This document shows, one piece after another, positions 8,849-18,231 of a DNA stretch of 64,000 nucleotides; within the stretch, counting starts at the first letter, position 1; each line of letters starts with the position of its first letter. The position numbers and the translations under genes were made by a program. The notes beneath the pieces are model-generated. The model saw only the letters and a list, made by a program, of their open reading frames with translations. It did not search any database and was not told where the DNA came from. Source of the DNA: Kastovskya adunca ATA6-11-RM4 (GTDB lineage: Bacteria; Cyanobacteriota; Cyanobacteriia; Cyanobacteriales; Coleofasciculaceae); contig JAHHHJ010000010.1 in assembly GCA_019359445.1 (NCBI GenBank), positions 124,001 to 188,000 of the forward strand, given 5' to 3'.

Positions 8849-9640
8849 TTGGACGAGACGTATCAAACTTATTTAAATCGGGTGGCACGCTTAACTAGAC
8901 CAGCAAGCTATCAAGCTCAGCTACAGAATATCCAGCGGTCACCCAAGTTTAAGCGTGATGAAACAGGCACAATACAGGCGGTGTCTTTTCCTGGCTACAG
9001 CGTAGTCACACCCCCTTGGGAGGAAGAACCCGAAAATTCTGCATTTTACAAGCGCTTGGAGCGTTGCCAACAGCAACTGATAGAGCCGCTAGACAAGGGG
9101 CTGCTTGTGACAGTCCCTCCTGAGAGCTTCCATTTAACTCTAGCTGACTTGATTTGGGATAGTGCCTATCGCGATGTTCAAACCAAAAATCCAGAGTTTG
9201 AGCCACAGCTACGCAGTGTCATTGATCAAAGCTTTCAGCAGTACAACCAGAAGACTTCTGAGGGGAAACCGATTCTGTGGCAGTTGCTGGGATTTATGAT
9301 TAGACCCCGCGCGATCGCGGTTTGTTTGATTCCCCAGGATGAAGACTCCTACCAGCGAATTTTAAAATTGCGGCGGGCGATTTATCAAAACACCAGTTTG
9401 ATAGCTTTGGGGGTCGAACAGCAGTATCACTTTACGGCTCATATCACCCTGGGATACTTTGGTGATGTTTCGGCAGAAGAGGTGAATCGCGATCGCCTCT
9501 CTAATATCCTCTCAGACCTCAGTATGCAATGGCTTGAAGCAGACGAACCTAGCCTGCTGATTACCCGTGCAGAACTGCGGAAGTTTGACGATATGACCCG
9601 CTACTATCGCCAACCAGAATGGCCCGCTATACAGCTATGA
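8849..9640 (+). CDS. DUF1868 / 2H phosphoesterase-like protein
   Basis: This 263-residue protein has two H-x-T motifs, HLT (95-97) and HIT (198-200), spaced as in the 2H phosphoesterase superfamily (2'-5' RNA ligase/cyclic phosphodiesterase fold). It matches the DUF1868 pattern. The start is TTG 8849, giving MDETYQTYLNRVARLT, an N-terminus usual for this cyanobacterial family; a GAGG lies about 12 bases upstream. Substrates are unknown; RNA or nucleotide phosphodiester chemistry is an inference from the fold. The TGA stop (9638-9640) is also the first three bases of a heptamer repeat array. Confidence 0.88.
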   Translation: MDETYQTYLNRVARLTRPASYQAQLQNIQRSPKFKRDETGTIQAVSFPGYSVVTPPWEEEPENSAFYKRLERCQQQLIEPLDKGLLVTVPPESFHLTLADLIWDSAYRDVQTKNPEFEPQLRSVIDQSFQQYNQKTSEGKPILWQLLGFMIRPRAIAVCLIPQDEDSYQRILKLRRAIYQNTSLIALGVEQQYHFTAHITLGYFGDVSAEEVNRDRLSNILSDLSMQWLEADEPSLLITRAELRKFDDMTRYYRQPEWPAIQL

Positions 9641-9763
9641 AGTATGAAGGGTGAAGTATGAAGGGTGAAGGGTGAAGGGTGAAGGGTGAAGGGTGAAGGG
9701 TGAAGGGTGAAGGGTGAAGGGTGAAGGGTGAAGGGTGAAGTATGAAGGGTGAAGTATGAAGGG
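9638..9763. repeat. Heptanucleotide tandem array (STRR), 18 units of TGAAGGG/TGAAGTA
   Basis: Eighteen uninterrupted 7-base units run from the stop codon of the upstream gene. Units 1, 3, 15 and 17 are TGAAGTA and the others TGAAGGG, so both ends have the alternating variant and the centre is homogeneous. That pattern suggests expansion from the middle by replication slippage. Such short tandemly repeated repetitive sequences are known from filamentous cyanobacteria. The same unit recurs at 43294. No function is evident. Confidence 0.97.
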
Positions 9764-9895
9764 TGAATTGAACAGCTAGTAGAGGGGAAATGATTTCCTA
9801 ATTGTTGATGCCGAGACTCAGTGAGTAAAAGTACCGAATCTCCAATCACCGATTGTCTATCAGTTAACCTAATTTGATCATTCATACTTCTATTT

Positions 9896-10519
9896 ATGAC
9901 CTCTCTCAATCATCCAATTCTTGAGCAGAGTTTCGCCGTCATCGACCGCGAGATCGGGGAACACAACTTCAGTCCGGCTGAGTACGCCATTGTCCGGCGA
10001 ACAATTCACAGCACGGCTGACTTTGAGTTCGCGCAGTTGTTGCGGTTTAGTCCGGGGGCAATTGAAAAAGCGATCGCGGCTCTCCAAGCCCAAGTACCCA
10101 TCGTTACTGATGTTGGTATGGTGAAACAGGGAGTCGCTGGGATGGTTGCCAAAACTTTTGATAATCCCCTAGTGACGGCGGTGGAACGGGCGGCTGTTGC
10201 TCTTCCGGGAAAAACTCGCACTGAGACTGGCTTAATGCAATGTTTTGAGGAATTTCCTCAGGCGGTTTACGTCATCGGTAATGCTCCCACTGCCTTAATT
10301 GCTCTTTGCAATCAGTTATCTACTTCCCCCATCCAACCCGCGTTAGTTATTGGCGCACCCGTGGGTTTTATCTCGGTTCTGGAATCTAAAGCTACTCTGG
10401 CACAAACCCCCGTGCCGCAAATCCGCGTTGAAGGTCGTAAAGGGGGTTCCCCCGCTGCTGCTGCAATCCTGAATGCGTTGCTTGTGCTGGCGTGGGGACG
10501 CCGCCAACATAAAGCATAG
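9896..10519 (+). CDS. cobH: Precorrin-8X methylmutase CobH/CbiC
   Basis: This 207-residue enzyme moves a methyl group from C-11 to C-12 of precorrin-8X to give hydrogenobyrinate (or the cobalt form, cobyrinate) in cobalamin synthesis. The catalytic histidine lies in RRTIHSTADFEF (His38). Other family marks are DVGMVKQGV and the glycine-rich GNAPTALIAL and VIGAPVGFISVLESK, with the C-terminal GRKGGSPAAAAILNALL. The start is ATG 9896. It is followed 135 bases later by the cbiE-cbiT fusion on the same strand, so the two form a small corrin-ring cluster. Confidence 0.95.
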   Translation: MTSLNHPILEQSFAVIDREIGEHNFSPAEYAIVRRTIHSTADFEFAQLLRFSPGAIEKAIAALQAQVPIVTDVGMVKQGVAGMVAKTFDNPLVTAVERAAVALPGKTRTETGLMQCFEEFPQAVYVIGNAPTALIALCNQLSTSPIQPALVIGAPVGFISVLESKATLAQTPVPQIRVEGRKGGSPAAAAILNALLVLAWGRRQHKA

Positions 10520-10654
10520 TGAGATAACCAGGGGGACACAGTAGGGTCGTCTACGCCTCGCTCCGGTGCCAACGCTTCTACAAAATGTTACCTATATTAA
10601 AAATAAATTTATGTTTATCTGCGTGACCTGCGGTAAGGCTTGCGCCTACAGATA

Positions 10655-11950
10655 GTGGTTAACTCTCCTCAACTAACACTCATTCATGTTGTAGGTATTG
10701 GTTTAGATGGTGCAGCCGGACTCACCAGTGCGGTGCGTTCAATAGTGGAGTATGCCACTCTCCTAGTAGGAAGCGATCGCCACCTCAGCTACTTCCCCAA
10801 CCATCCCGCACAACGCCTAGTACTGGGAGATTTTACTAGCGCGATCGCAGAAATTCATCGCCGTTTAGCAGACAGTGGCGATCGCATTGTCGTCCTCGTT
10901 AGCGGTGATCCCTTATTCTTTGGCTTAGGACGCCTACTCCTAGCCGAACTCCCAGAAGAACGACTGATCTTTCATCCCCATCTGAGTTCCGTTCAACTGG
11001 CTTTCAATCACATCAAACTACCTTGGCAAGATGCCCAGATAATTAGCGCTCACGGACGCTCAATGGATGAGCTGACAGCGGCGTTGCAACAAGGGGTTGA
11101 GAAAATTGCTGTCCTTACCGATGGGACAAATACCCCCAAGGCGATCGCTCGTCTCATCCTTGCCCTTGGTTTACCTAGTGCTTACCAGTGCTGGGTTTGT
11201 GAAAACTTAGGCGGGATTGATGAGCAGGTGCAATGTGGGGAATTAGAAGCGATCGCCAACCAAACTTTTGCACCCCTAAACGTCGTTGTCCTCCGGCGTC
11301 AGCCGGAAAGCGAACAGCCCCTCAATCTGGACGCCCTACCGCTATTTGGATTACCCGATAGCGCCTTCATTAGTTTTAGCGATCGCCCCGGCTTAATGAC
11401 CAAACGCGAAATCCGTCTGATGGTACTAGGAGAACTCGCCCTCCAACCCGGGCAAATCGTTTGGGATATCGGTGCAGGGACAGGTTCCGTATCTATTGAA
11501 ATTGCCCGCTTGTGTCCTACCTCTGGGGTATACGCGATTGAAAAAACAGCGATCGGTTCAGCCTTAATTGAAAAAAACTGCCAACGCTTACAAGTCCACA
11601 ACGTTACCTCAATTCACGGGTTTTGCCCCGACATTCTGCACCATCTCCCATCCCCAAACCGCATTTTTATCGGCGGGAGTGGTGGCAACTTAGCTCAAAT
11701 TCTTGATACCTGCGAAGCCCAGCTTGCACCCAATGGCAGCGTTGTCCTCACCTTAGCCACCATCGAACATTTCCACACCGCTTGCCATTGGTTCAACATT
11801 CATGCCTGGAACTATCATCTCTTGCAAGTGCAGCTTGCACGTTCCGTCCCGATTAGTTCCCTCACCCGCTTTTCTCCCCTAAATCCAGTCACCATTGTTA
11901 CCGCAACTCCTCCCGACTCTTTACGGCAATCTTCAAGGATTAAAAACTAG
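10655..11950 (+). CDS. cobL: Precorrin-6Y C5,15-methyltransferase (CbiE-CbiT fusion, CobL-like)
   Basis: This is a fused two-domain enzyme of cobalamin synthesis. Residues 1 to about 205 form a CbiE tetrapyrrole methylase (HVVGIGLDGAAGL, then VLVSGDPLFFGLGR). Residues about 240-420 form a CbiT Rossmann methyltransferase (MTKREIRLMVLGEL, and the SAM loop VWDIGAGTGSVSIEIA). It methylates C-5 and C-15 and decarboxylates the C-12 side chain. I prefer GTG 10655 (VNSPQLTLIHVVGIG); TTG 10640 in frame would add five residues, and neither has a strong ribosome binding site. It probably acts with the adjacent cobH. Confidence 0.93.
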   Translation: MVNSPQLTLIHVVGIGLDGAAGLTSAVRSIVEYATLLVGSDRHLSYFPNHPAQRLVLGDFTSAIAEIHRRLADSGDRIVVLVSGDPLFFGLGRLLLAELPEERLIFHPHLSSVQLAFNHIKLPWQDAQIISAHGRSMDELTAALQQGVEKIAVLTDGTNTPKAIARLILALGLPSAYQCWVCENLGGIDEQVQCGELEAIANQTFAPLNVVVLRRQPESEQPLNLDALPLFGLPDSAFISFSDRPGLMTKREIRLMVLGELALQPGQIVWDIGAGTGSVSIEIARLCPTSGVYAIEKTAIGSALIEKNCQRLQVHNVTSIHGFCPDILHHLPSPNRIFIGGSGGNLAQILDTCEAQLAPNGSVVLTLATIEHFHTACHWFNIHAWNYHLLQVQLARSVPISSLTRFSPLNPVTIVTATPPDSLRQSSRIKN

Positions 11951-12253
11951 CCATCTTAATCACTGAAATAGTACAAATCATTGACTGAGAAGGAGATGTG
12001 AAACTGGGGGACAGTTGGTTTAATTTTATCAAGTCTGCCAAAGCCCTTACAAGCTGCATGAGGAGATAAAAAGCCTTAGCAAAATAAAGGTTAGAGAATA
12101 TCACTTCTGCTACTACAGCACCAAAATGGTAATTAGTCTTGGAATAAAATATTTTTATTGTTATCAGGTCTTTTATAACCTTTTTTAGCTCCGTCGAAAG
12201 TTAGATGAATTTTTTAGCAGCAGAAGTAATTTTAGAGATAACTGAAAATAACT
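11951..12253. other. Gene-free spacer
   Basis: About 300 AT-rich bases lie between the cobL-like gene and a small ORF. I see no protein-like frame, RNA gene or hairpin followed by a T-run. Confidence 0.6.
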
Positions 12254-12448
12254 ATGAATGATATGAACAGCGGAAAAAAAAGTTACGAACCTGGGGCTAA
12301 CGATGATATTTCGAGTGTTATAGACCACGGTCAAGATGGTCTAAATCCTAAAAAGAGCATTCCTCTGCAACTGACAATCAGTATTTCAGTGGGAGTTCTG
12401 CTGATTCTCACTGTTGCTAGCCTTTACTATTATGGGTTTTTCTCTTAA
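12254..12448 (+). CDS. Putative small single-pass membrane protein
   Basis: A 64-codon ORF opens with ATG and encodes a polar N-terminal half (MNDMNSGKKSYEPGANDD...) and one clear membrane helix near the C-terminus (about residues 40-62), ending YYYGFFS. Composition and the clean hydrophobic helix look protein-like, but the ribosome binding site is weak (AACTGAAAATAACT). I do not recognise a family. It stands alone between long spacers. It could be a genuine small protein or a chance ORF. Confidence 0.5.
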   Translation: MNDMNSGKKSYEPGANDDISSVIDHGQDGLNPKKSIPLQLTISISVGVLLILTVASLYYYGFFS

Positions 12449-12600
12449 TGCTACTTATTTAGTAATGGCATGTGACTGAGTTTAGAGATCAGCTCAACCT
12501 AATCAAACTTCATGGCAGTGTCTTTGATTTGTCAAAACGTATAAAGGCACTGTCATTTTCTGTAAGTCAGTAGGCGATGGATTTTTACATCAAGTAACGA

Positions 12601-12657
12601 CTCCTCAAGGTGGAGGGTAGCTCCGCTTTAACTGAGGTAAGCGGAGACTCTCCTTAA
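12601..12657. other. Long imperfect hairpin in a gene-free spacer
   Basis: CTCCGCTT (12621-12628) pairs with AAGCGGAG (12639-12646) around a 10-base loop. The flanks also pair imperfectly: CTCAAGGTGGAG on the left against CTCTCCTTAAG on the right. No T-run follows. It lies about 100 bases before the response regulator start and could be a structured leader or part of an untranslated RNA. Confidence 0.45.
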
Positions 12658-12759
12658 GACAGAAGGTAATTAAGTAAAAAAACAGCGATTATATAAGTAT
12701 AAGATTGCGAAATTTAAAAACTCTTCTAAGCATTTTTGCTTAAAGCGGGGCTTTGTTTT

Positions 12760-13173
12760 ATGGTGCCTTTTCAAGCTAAACATCAAGCTAAACGCATTCT
12801 GGTTGTAGATGATATAGAAGATAATGTGTTTCTTCTAGAGACAGTTTTGACCGAAGAAGGGTATGAAGTTGATACGGCTACAAATGGCAAATCAGCGTTA
12901 GCCAAAATAGAAGCTTCGCCACCGGATTTGATCTTGATGGATGCCATGATGCCAAAAATGGATGGCTATGAAGTCACTCGACGGGTTCGGCAAAATAAAG
13001 AGCTTCCTTTTGTTCCGATTCTTCTAATCACAGCTTATATCAATGCCAATATACCCCAGGGCTTAGAATTAGGAGCTAATGACTTTCTCCGTAAACCCAT
13101 TGATTATGATGAGTTAATAGCAAGAGTGAAAGCATCTTTGCGATTGAAGGAGATTATGGGTTCCCCTCAGTAA
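12760..13173 (+). CDS. Single-domain response regulator (REC only)
   Basis: This protein of about 137 residues consists of one receiver domain. The acidic pocket is in ILVVDDIEDN, the phospho-acceptor Asp is in LILMDAMMPKMDGYEV, the conserved Thr is in LLITAY, and the Lys is in FLRKPIDYDEL. No output domain follows, so it acts by protein contact or within a phosphorelay. I use ATG 12760 (MVPFQAKHQ) with GCGGGG upstream; the frame extends to TTG 12736. It converges with the histidine kinase on the other strand about 110 bases away, a plausible but unproven partner. Confidence 0.9.
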   Translation: MVPFQAKHQAKRILVVDDIEDNVFLLETVLTEEGYEVDTATNGKSALAKIEASPPDLILMDAMMPKMDGYEVTRRVRQNKELPFVPILLITAYINANIPQGLELGANDFLRKPIDYDELIARVKASLRLKEIMGSPQ

Positions 13174-13281
13174 TAAGCTTTACCTCTGAATACGAAACAC
13201 TTTAAGAAAATCCTATCGATTGAAAGAGCTGGATTTATTCTTGCCTACTTACTTGGAGGCGAAATAACTTAATACCAAAAG

Positions 13282-14481
13282 TTAAGTAATTGATTCAATT
13301 TTGACTTCTAACGGCAAGATGACAGTGAAGGTGGAGCCAACTCCAACCTGGGATACCAGCTTTATTTCGCCTTGCATGAGTTTTACTAGCTGCGAGACAA
13401 TTGCTAACCCTAAGCCAGTACTATCGGCTAAGCGAATGCCGCTATTGCTAACTTGAAAGAAGGGGTCAAAGACACGCGGTTGATTTTCTGGCGCAATCCC
13501 CACTCCCGTGTCACTAATCATAGTAGACCAGTGGTTATCAGATGACATCTGGCAGGTTAATTGGACGCTTCCCGACTTTGTGTAGCGAATTGCATTGCTG
13601 AGGAGATTTGTGACAATTTGCTGTAATCGTAAAGGATCTGTCAGAACTTTTTCGGGAGCGCGATCGCAATCAACCACCAGTTCTAGCTCTTTGGCATCAG
13701 CTAAAGGCTTCAACATATCCACCACATCATTGATTAAAGAGCACACATCTGTCGGTTCTAGGTGCAACTCTATCTTCCCTGCCGAATACCGGGAAATTTC
13801 TAGTGCATCGTTGATCAGCCGAAGTAACTGTCTACCATTGCGTAGCACTCGCTCAATGTGTTCCAAATGAGGAACGTTATTTTGAGGCTCAACGTTCTTG
13901 CGTGTAGACCGCAAAAATAGTTCCGAATAGCCAATAATTGAGTTCAGAGGGTTTTTCAGTTCGTGGGCTAGTTGAGAGAGATTGTCTTGATTAGCTTTTG
14001 CTAAGCGAGTTAGTTCCTGATTATTTAGCTCTACTTGACTTTGTAGCTGCTCATACTCCCGCAATCGCTCCTCTACATAACTTTTGAAGCACTGGGCAAT
14101 GGCTTCGTCGATTACGGCGTCAACCAGATTATAAACTCGTATTACTTCCGGAACCGTAGCCTGTAGTAGGTCGGCTTCTAAAGAAGAATAGATTACCCGA
14201 CGTAGTAAGCGATACTCTCGCGCAATTTCTGTGGGAGCAAAACCTTGTTCCGCCCGCAGAACACCATGATTCCAACTATTGTCAACAATAGACTGAATAT
14301 CGCTCTTTTGCGACTGAGAAAGCGCGGTTGCCATCGCCTTGAGAACATTGGGAATGTGATTTCGTATAGCTGAGACTGGTAAATCGTCAGCGCTGGAAAT
14401 CTGCTTATCCAAGCGAACTGCTTCAATCCAGTTTTTGACGATCGCGTCTATTTTTTCAACAAGTAATTGACTAAAATCCAT
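13282..14481 (-). CDS. Sensor histidine kinase with RsbRD-like N-terminal domain
   Basis: This is a 399-residue soluble kinase. Residues 1 to about 140 form a helical domain resembling the N-terminal sensor domain of RsbRD-type regulators (IVKNWIEAV ... YRLLRRVIYSSLE). A short coiled coil follows, then HisKA with the phospho-accepting His173 in LAHELKNPLNSIIGYSE. The HATPase_c domain has its N box in LQQIVTNLLSNAIRY, G1 in ISDTGVGIAPE and G2 in DSTGLGLAI. There is no transmembrane segment, so the signal is intracellular. It converges with a receiver-only regulator. The ligand is unknown. Confidence 0.9.
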   Translation of the reverse strand: MDFSQLLVEKIDAIVKNWIEAVRLDKQISSADDLPVSAIRNHIPNVLKAMATALSQSQKSDIQSIVDNSWNHGVLRAEQGFAPTEIAREYRLLRRVIYSSLEADLLQATVPEVIRVYNLVDAVIDEAIAQCFKSYVEERLREYEQLQSQVELNNQELTRLAKANQDNLSQLAHELKNPLNSIIGYSELFLRSTRKNVEPQNNVPHLEHIERVLRNGRQLLRLINDALEISRYSAGKIELHLEPTDVCSLINDVVDMLKPLADAKELELVVDCDRAPEKVLTDPLRLQQIVTNLLSNAIRYTKSGSVQLTCQMSSDNHWSTMISDTGVGIAPENQPRVFDPFFQVSNSGIRLADSTGLGLAIVSQLVKLMQGEIKLVSQVGVGSTFTVILPLEVKIESIT

Positions 14482-14952
14482 TCTTTATGGCAATCGGGGG
14501 GAGAAGTCGGTCGGAAAACCCTTTTGACATCATTTTAGGGGAGCGATCGCTATAAGCAGGGTTTCAGCTGAATTTGCCCAACCCAGCCAATCAATCCCGC
14601 ATTACTGGTAGTGGTTGTCAGCCTCGCCGTGGGGATTGGTAGAGACTAAGCCTTTATTAATAGGTGGAGTATCAGGTGGGTTTTCTGCATCAACCCCAAT
14701 CCCCTAAATGTGAACCAAGAGACCTTGTATCCATGCTCACATTCGGGCTTAACACCAACTCCATTCCTTGCGGTAGAAGCTAGGGGAAAGCGTAACAGTT
14801 AATCTAATTCTTAGGATATACCAATTGGCAATAAATCCATGGTAATTTTCCTAAAAATGGCTAAAGATTAAGCGGCAATACTAAGCCTGGGCTGATGTTG
14901 CTGCCTCAAAGAAGACGAGTCTTTTCCTTTAAAATTCCTAGTCATTTACTTT
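14482..14952. other. Gene-free spacer upstream of glgX
   Basis: About 470 bases separate the divergent kinase and glgX. I see a HIP1 octamer near the kinase start but no convincing ORF, RNA or terminator; promoters for both flanking genes are expected here. Confidence 0.6.
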
Positions 14953-17082
14953 ATGTATATAGCAACACTCTGGCCAGGTAAGGTGTATCCCCTAGGGGCG
15001 AAGTGGGATGGCAAAGGGACAAACTTTGCTTTGTTCAGTGAAAATGCAACAGGTGTAGAACTTTGTTTGTTTGATAAAGACGATGAGGAGACACGCCTAC
15101 CCCTGACGGAGGTAAGTAACTTCGTTTGGCATGGCTATGTGCCGGGGGTGGCACCGGGTCAACGCTACGGCTTTCGAGTGCATGGGCCCTATGCGCCGGA
15201 GTCAGGTCATCGCTTTAATCCCAACAAACTGCTGATTGACCCCTATGCCAAGGCGATTGATGGCGAGATTGGCAATGGGCCAGAAATCTTTGGCTACTCT
15301 TGGGATGCTTCCGAAGAAGACCTATCCTTCTCTGACTTGGATGACGCCCATCTGATCCCCAAGTCGGTTGTCGTCGATCAGTCCTTTGATTGGGGGGACG
15401 ATCAGCCGCTGATGACGCCGTGGCACGAAACGGTGATTTATGAAACCCATGTCAAGGGCTTTACCAAGCTGCACCCGGAGATCCCGGAAGAATTGCGCGG
15501 TACCTATGCCGGACTTGGGCATCCCGCCGCGATCGCTCATCTCCAGTCTATCGGTATCACCGCCGTTGAGCTGCTTCCGGTGCATCACTTCCTCTCCCGT
15601 CCCGGACACCTCGTTGATAAGGGACTCAGCAATTACTGGGGCTATGATTCCATCAACTACTTGGCCCCCCACTCCGACTACAGCGCCGACAAAACCCCAG
15701 GAGGGCAGGTGGCGGAGTTCAAGGAGATGGTCAAGGCGTTGCACTTTGCTGGGATCGAGGTGATTCTGGATGTCGTCTACAACCATACGGGAGAAGGCAA
15801 TCATTTAGGCCCAACCCTTTCGCTGCGCGGTATCGACAACGCCATTTACTACCGCGTTATGGAAGACGATCCGCGTTACTACATGGACTTTACCGGCTGC
15901 GGTAATTCTCTAAACGTGCGCCAAGCTCAAGTCCTGAAGTTAATCATGGATAGCCTGCGCTACTGGGTCACAGAGATGCATGTCGATGGCTTCCGCTTCG
16001 ATCTTGCCTCAGCCCTAGCGCGAGAACTCTTTGCGGTGGATAGTCTTTCCGCTTTCTTTGACATCATTCACCAAGACCCAGTGCTGGCAGATGTGAAGCT
16101 CATTGCCGAACCTTGGGACGTGGGAGAAGGTGGCTATCAGGTCGGAAACTTCCCCGTTCTCTGGTCAGAGTGGAATGGCAGGTACCGCGATACTGTGCGG
16201 GACTTTTGGCGCGGCGAGGAAAGTGGTCTGGGGCAGTTTGCTTACTGTTTCACAGGTAGCTCTGACCTCTATGAGGTGAATGGGCGTAGACCGAATGCCA
16301 GTATCAACTTCCTCACCGCCCACGATGGCTTCACTTTGAATGACCTCGTTAGCTACAACGAGAAGCACAATGAGGCGAATGGGGAAAATAGCCAAGATGG
16401 GGAAAGCCACAACCGAAGTTGGAATTGTGGAGTCGAAGGGGAAACGGATGATCTAGAAGTGTTGCTGTTGCGGGAGAAGCAGCGGCGGAACTTCCTCGCG
16501 ACTCTGATGCTTTCTCAGGGCATCCCGATGCTGCTGGGGGGTGATGAGATGGGGCGGAGTCAGTATGGTAACAATAATACCTACTGCCAGGATAATGAAC
16601 TCTCTTGGTTCGATTGGAACTTACCAGAGGGAAATTCGGATCTGCTGAAGTTTAGCAGTGAGCTAATCTACTTCCGCCGTCAGCATCCGGTATTTCGACG
16701 GCGCAAGTGGTTTCAAGGTCGCGCCATCCACGGTTCGGGTGTCAGCGATATCGGCTGGTTCAATGCTGATGGCGGTGAGATGACGGAAGAACAGTGGCAG
16801 GTTGGTTTTGCCAAGACGCTTGCGGTTTTCTTGAACGGAAAAGAGATTACCGCTGTTGGCCCCCATGGGGAGCGTATCATTGATGATGATTTTCTCCTAT
16901 TCTTTAACGCTCACTATGAAACAGTTGAATTTACTCTACCGGAGGGGCTGCGGGATAACCAGTGGGCAGTTGTGATTGACACCAAAGAGCCTCGCTTCCT
17001 GGAGGGGGAGCAAGTTTTCACAGATACTCAAGCTGTACCTGTGACAGAGCGATCGCTAGTGCTACTACGCCGCCTAGAATAA
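14953..17082 (+). CDS. glgX: Glycogen debranching enzyme GlgX (isoamylase type)
   Basis: This 709-residue GH13 enzyme hydrolyses alpha-1,6 branch points of glycogen. An N-terminal CBM48 domain (PLGAKWDGKGTNFALFSENA) leads into the catalytic barrel. Catalytic residues are Asp350 (DGFRFDLAS), Glu386 (LIAEPWD) and Asp458 (TAHDGFT), and the family I region is DVVYNHTGEGN. A C-terminal beta domain ends the protein. Length and motifs match bacterial GlgX/TreX. It acts in the cytosol when stored glucan is mobilised, for example in the dark. The gene stands alone and is followed by a palindrome with a T-run. Confidence 0.96.
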   Translation: MYIATLWPGKVYPLGAKWDGKGTNFALFSENATGVELCLFDKDDEETRLPLTEVSNFVWHGYVPGVAPGQRYGFRVHGPYAPESGHRFNPNKLLIDPYAKAIDGEIGNGPEIFGYSWDASEEDLSFSDLDDAHLIPKSVVVDQSFDWGDDQPLMTPWHETVIYETHVKGFTKLHPEIPEELRGTYAGLGHPAAIAHLQSIGITAVELLPVHHFLSRPGHLVDKGLSNYWGYDSINYLAPHSDYSADKTPGGQVAEFKEMVKALHFAGIEVILDVVYNHTGEGNHLGPTLSLRGIDNAIYYRVMEDDPRYYMDFTGCGNSLNVRQAQVLKLIMDSLRYWVTEMHVDGFRFDLASALARELFAVDSLSAFFDIIHQDPVLADVKLIAEPWDVGEGGYQVGNFPVLWSEWNGRYRDTVRDFWRGEESGLGQFAYCFTGSSDLYEVNGRRPNASINFLTAHDGFTLNDLVSYNEKHNEANGENSQDGESHNRSWNCGVEGETDDLEVLLLREKQRRNFLATLMLSQGIPMLLGGDEMGRSQYGNNNTYCQDNELSWFDWNLPEGNSDLLKFSSELIYFRRQHPVFRRRKWFQGRAIHGSGVSDIGWFNADGGEMTEEQWQVGFAKTLAVFLNGKEITAVGPHGERIIDDDFLLFFNAHYETVEFTLPEGLRDNQWAVVIDTKEPRFLEGEQVFTDTQAVPVTERSLVLLRRLE

Positions 17083-17180
17083 ATCCTGATCTGATTACTT
17101 GAATGACTGGAGAGCCGGGAAGGCAAGCAATTGCCCTGAGATCCCGGCTTCTCGCTGTCTATGGCAATAGTGTAGATGGA

Positions 17181-17220
17181 TCTATAGAGACGTTGTAGGC
17201 AACATCTCTATAGATTTTTT
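17181..17220 (+). terminator. Palindrome with T-run after glgX; dispersed repeat family member
   Basis: TCTATAGAGA-C-GTTG pairs with CAAC-A-TCTCTATAGA around a four-base loop, with one mismatch, and is followed by TTTTTT. It works on paper as an intrinsic terminator for glgX. A second relative (core AGAGACGTT...AACGTCTCT) lies at 22758-22783 after another gene, so this is also a dispersed palindromic repeat. Confidence 0.75.
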
Positions 17221-17337
17221 GAATCCTCAGAATTAATGATTTAGTTGGTGCCATTCAATTTATAGAAAAAGTTAGAGGATTTACCTGCTTCTATTGACCA
17301 AAATAAATAAGTAAAAACTCCATTTTTAGTCAATTTT

Positions 17338-18153
17338 ATGGCTCAAACAGCATTGATTACAGGCGCTTCTCAAGGCATCGGCAAAGCCACCGCGCTTTTA
17401 TTTGCCCGTAATGGCTACGACCTTGTCCTTGCTGCTCGTCAGAGCGATCGCTTAGAAGCTGTCGCCTCAGAGATCAGAGCGCTTGGTCGGGACGTCATAG
17501 CCGTTTCTACGGATGTTCAAGATGCTGAACAAGTACAGGTACTCATCCAAAAAGCTCTAGACTACTACGGTTCTATTGACGTACTAATCAACAATGCCGG
17601 GATTTATGTCTTAGGTTCGGTAGAAGACTTCACCCTTAGTGATTGGCACACCTGCATAGACACTAATTTATGGGGATACATCCATACCATTTATGCGCTA
17701 TTGCCCCATTTCCTAGAACGCGGTGCAGGAACTATTGTTAATGTCAGTTCGATTGCGGGCAAGGTGCCGATTTCTTACCAAATACCCTACACGACTAGTA
17801 AGTACGCTGTCACTGGGTTGACCGAATCGTTACACGCGGAACTGGAACCCAAAGGCGTTCAGGTTTGTGGAGTTTATCCAAATTTCATCAGAACCAGTCT
17901 CATGGAACGGGCAATCTTTCGCGGCAAAGATCAACAGGATGCTCAATCGCGTGAGGACTTGATGAAAAAAGGGCTGAGTGTTCCCGTTATCGAGAAGCCT
18001 GATGATGTAGCTGAGGCAATCTGGGATGCGGTGAAGCATCAACGAGCTGAAGTAGTGGTTGGCGCGGCGAATCTCTCAAACGTCTCTTATCGGCTGTTTC
18101 CTGGTTTTATGCAGTGGGTATTCCGAAAAACTTTAGGGACGAAAGAGAGCTGA
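17338..18153 (+). CDS. Short-chain dehydrogenase/reductase
   Basis: This 271-residue classical SDR has the nucleotide loop TGASQGIG (8-15), NNAG in VLINNAGIY, catalytic Ser138 and the YTTSK pair Tyr151/Lys155. The absence of an acidic residue at the end of beta-2 (AARQS) favours NADP(H). The C-terminal region (FPGFMQWVFRKTLG) resembles SDRs acting on lipids or other hydrophobic compounds, but the substrate cannot be read from the sequence. It is monocistronic, flanked by hairpins downstream. Confidence 0.9.
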   Translation: MAQTALITGASQGIGKATALLFARNGYDLVLAARQSDRLEAVASEIRALGRDVIAVSTDVQDAEQVQVLIQKALDYYGSIDVLINNAGIYVLGSVEDFTLSDWHTCIDTNLWGYIHTIYALLPHFLERGAGTIVNVSSIAGKVPISYQIPYTTSKYAVTGLTESLHAELEPKGVQVCGVYPNFIRTSLMERAIFRGKDQQDAQSREDLMKKGLSVPVIEKPDDVAEAIWDAVKHQRAEVVVGAANLSNVSYRLFPGFMQWVFRKTLGTKES

Positions 18154-18231
18154 AGCCGCTAACCCTATTGTTTTACTTTGGGAAAACTTAAGGGCTTTAT
18201 TTTTGCCGCGATGTTTCAGTCTGAAACCAAC

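Noticed and set aside
9764-9895. Cobalamin riboswitch in front of cobH
   Set aside because: The leader is too short after the STRR array and lacks the conserved B12-box sequence.
9604-9909. Minus-strand ORF with HPSPFTL repeats
   Set aside because: It is the translation of the heptamer STRR read on the opposite strand; no start with ribosome binding site and no homology.
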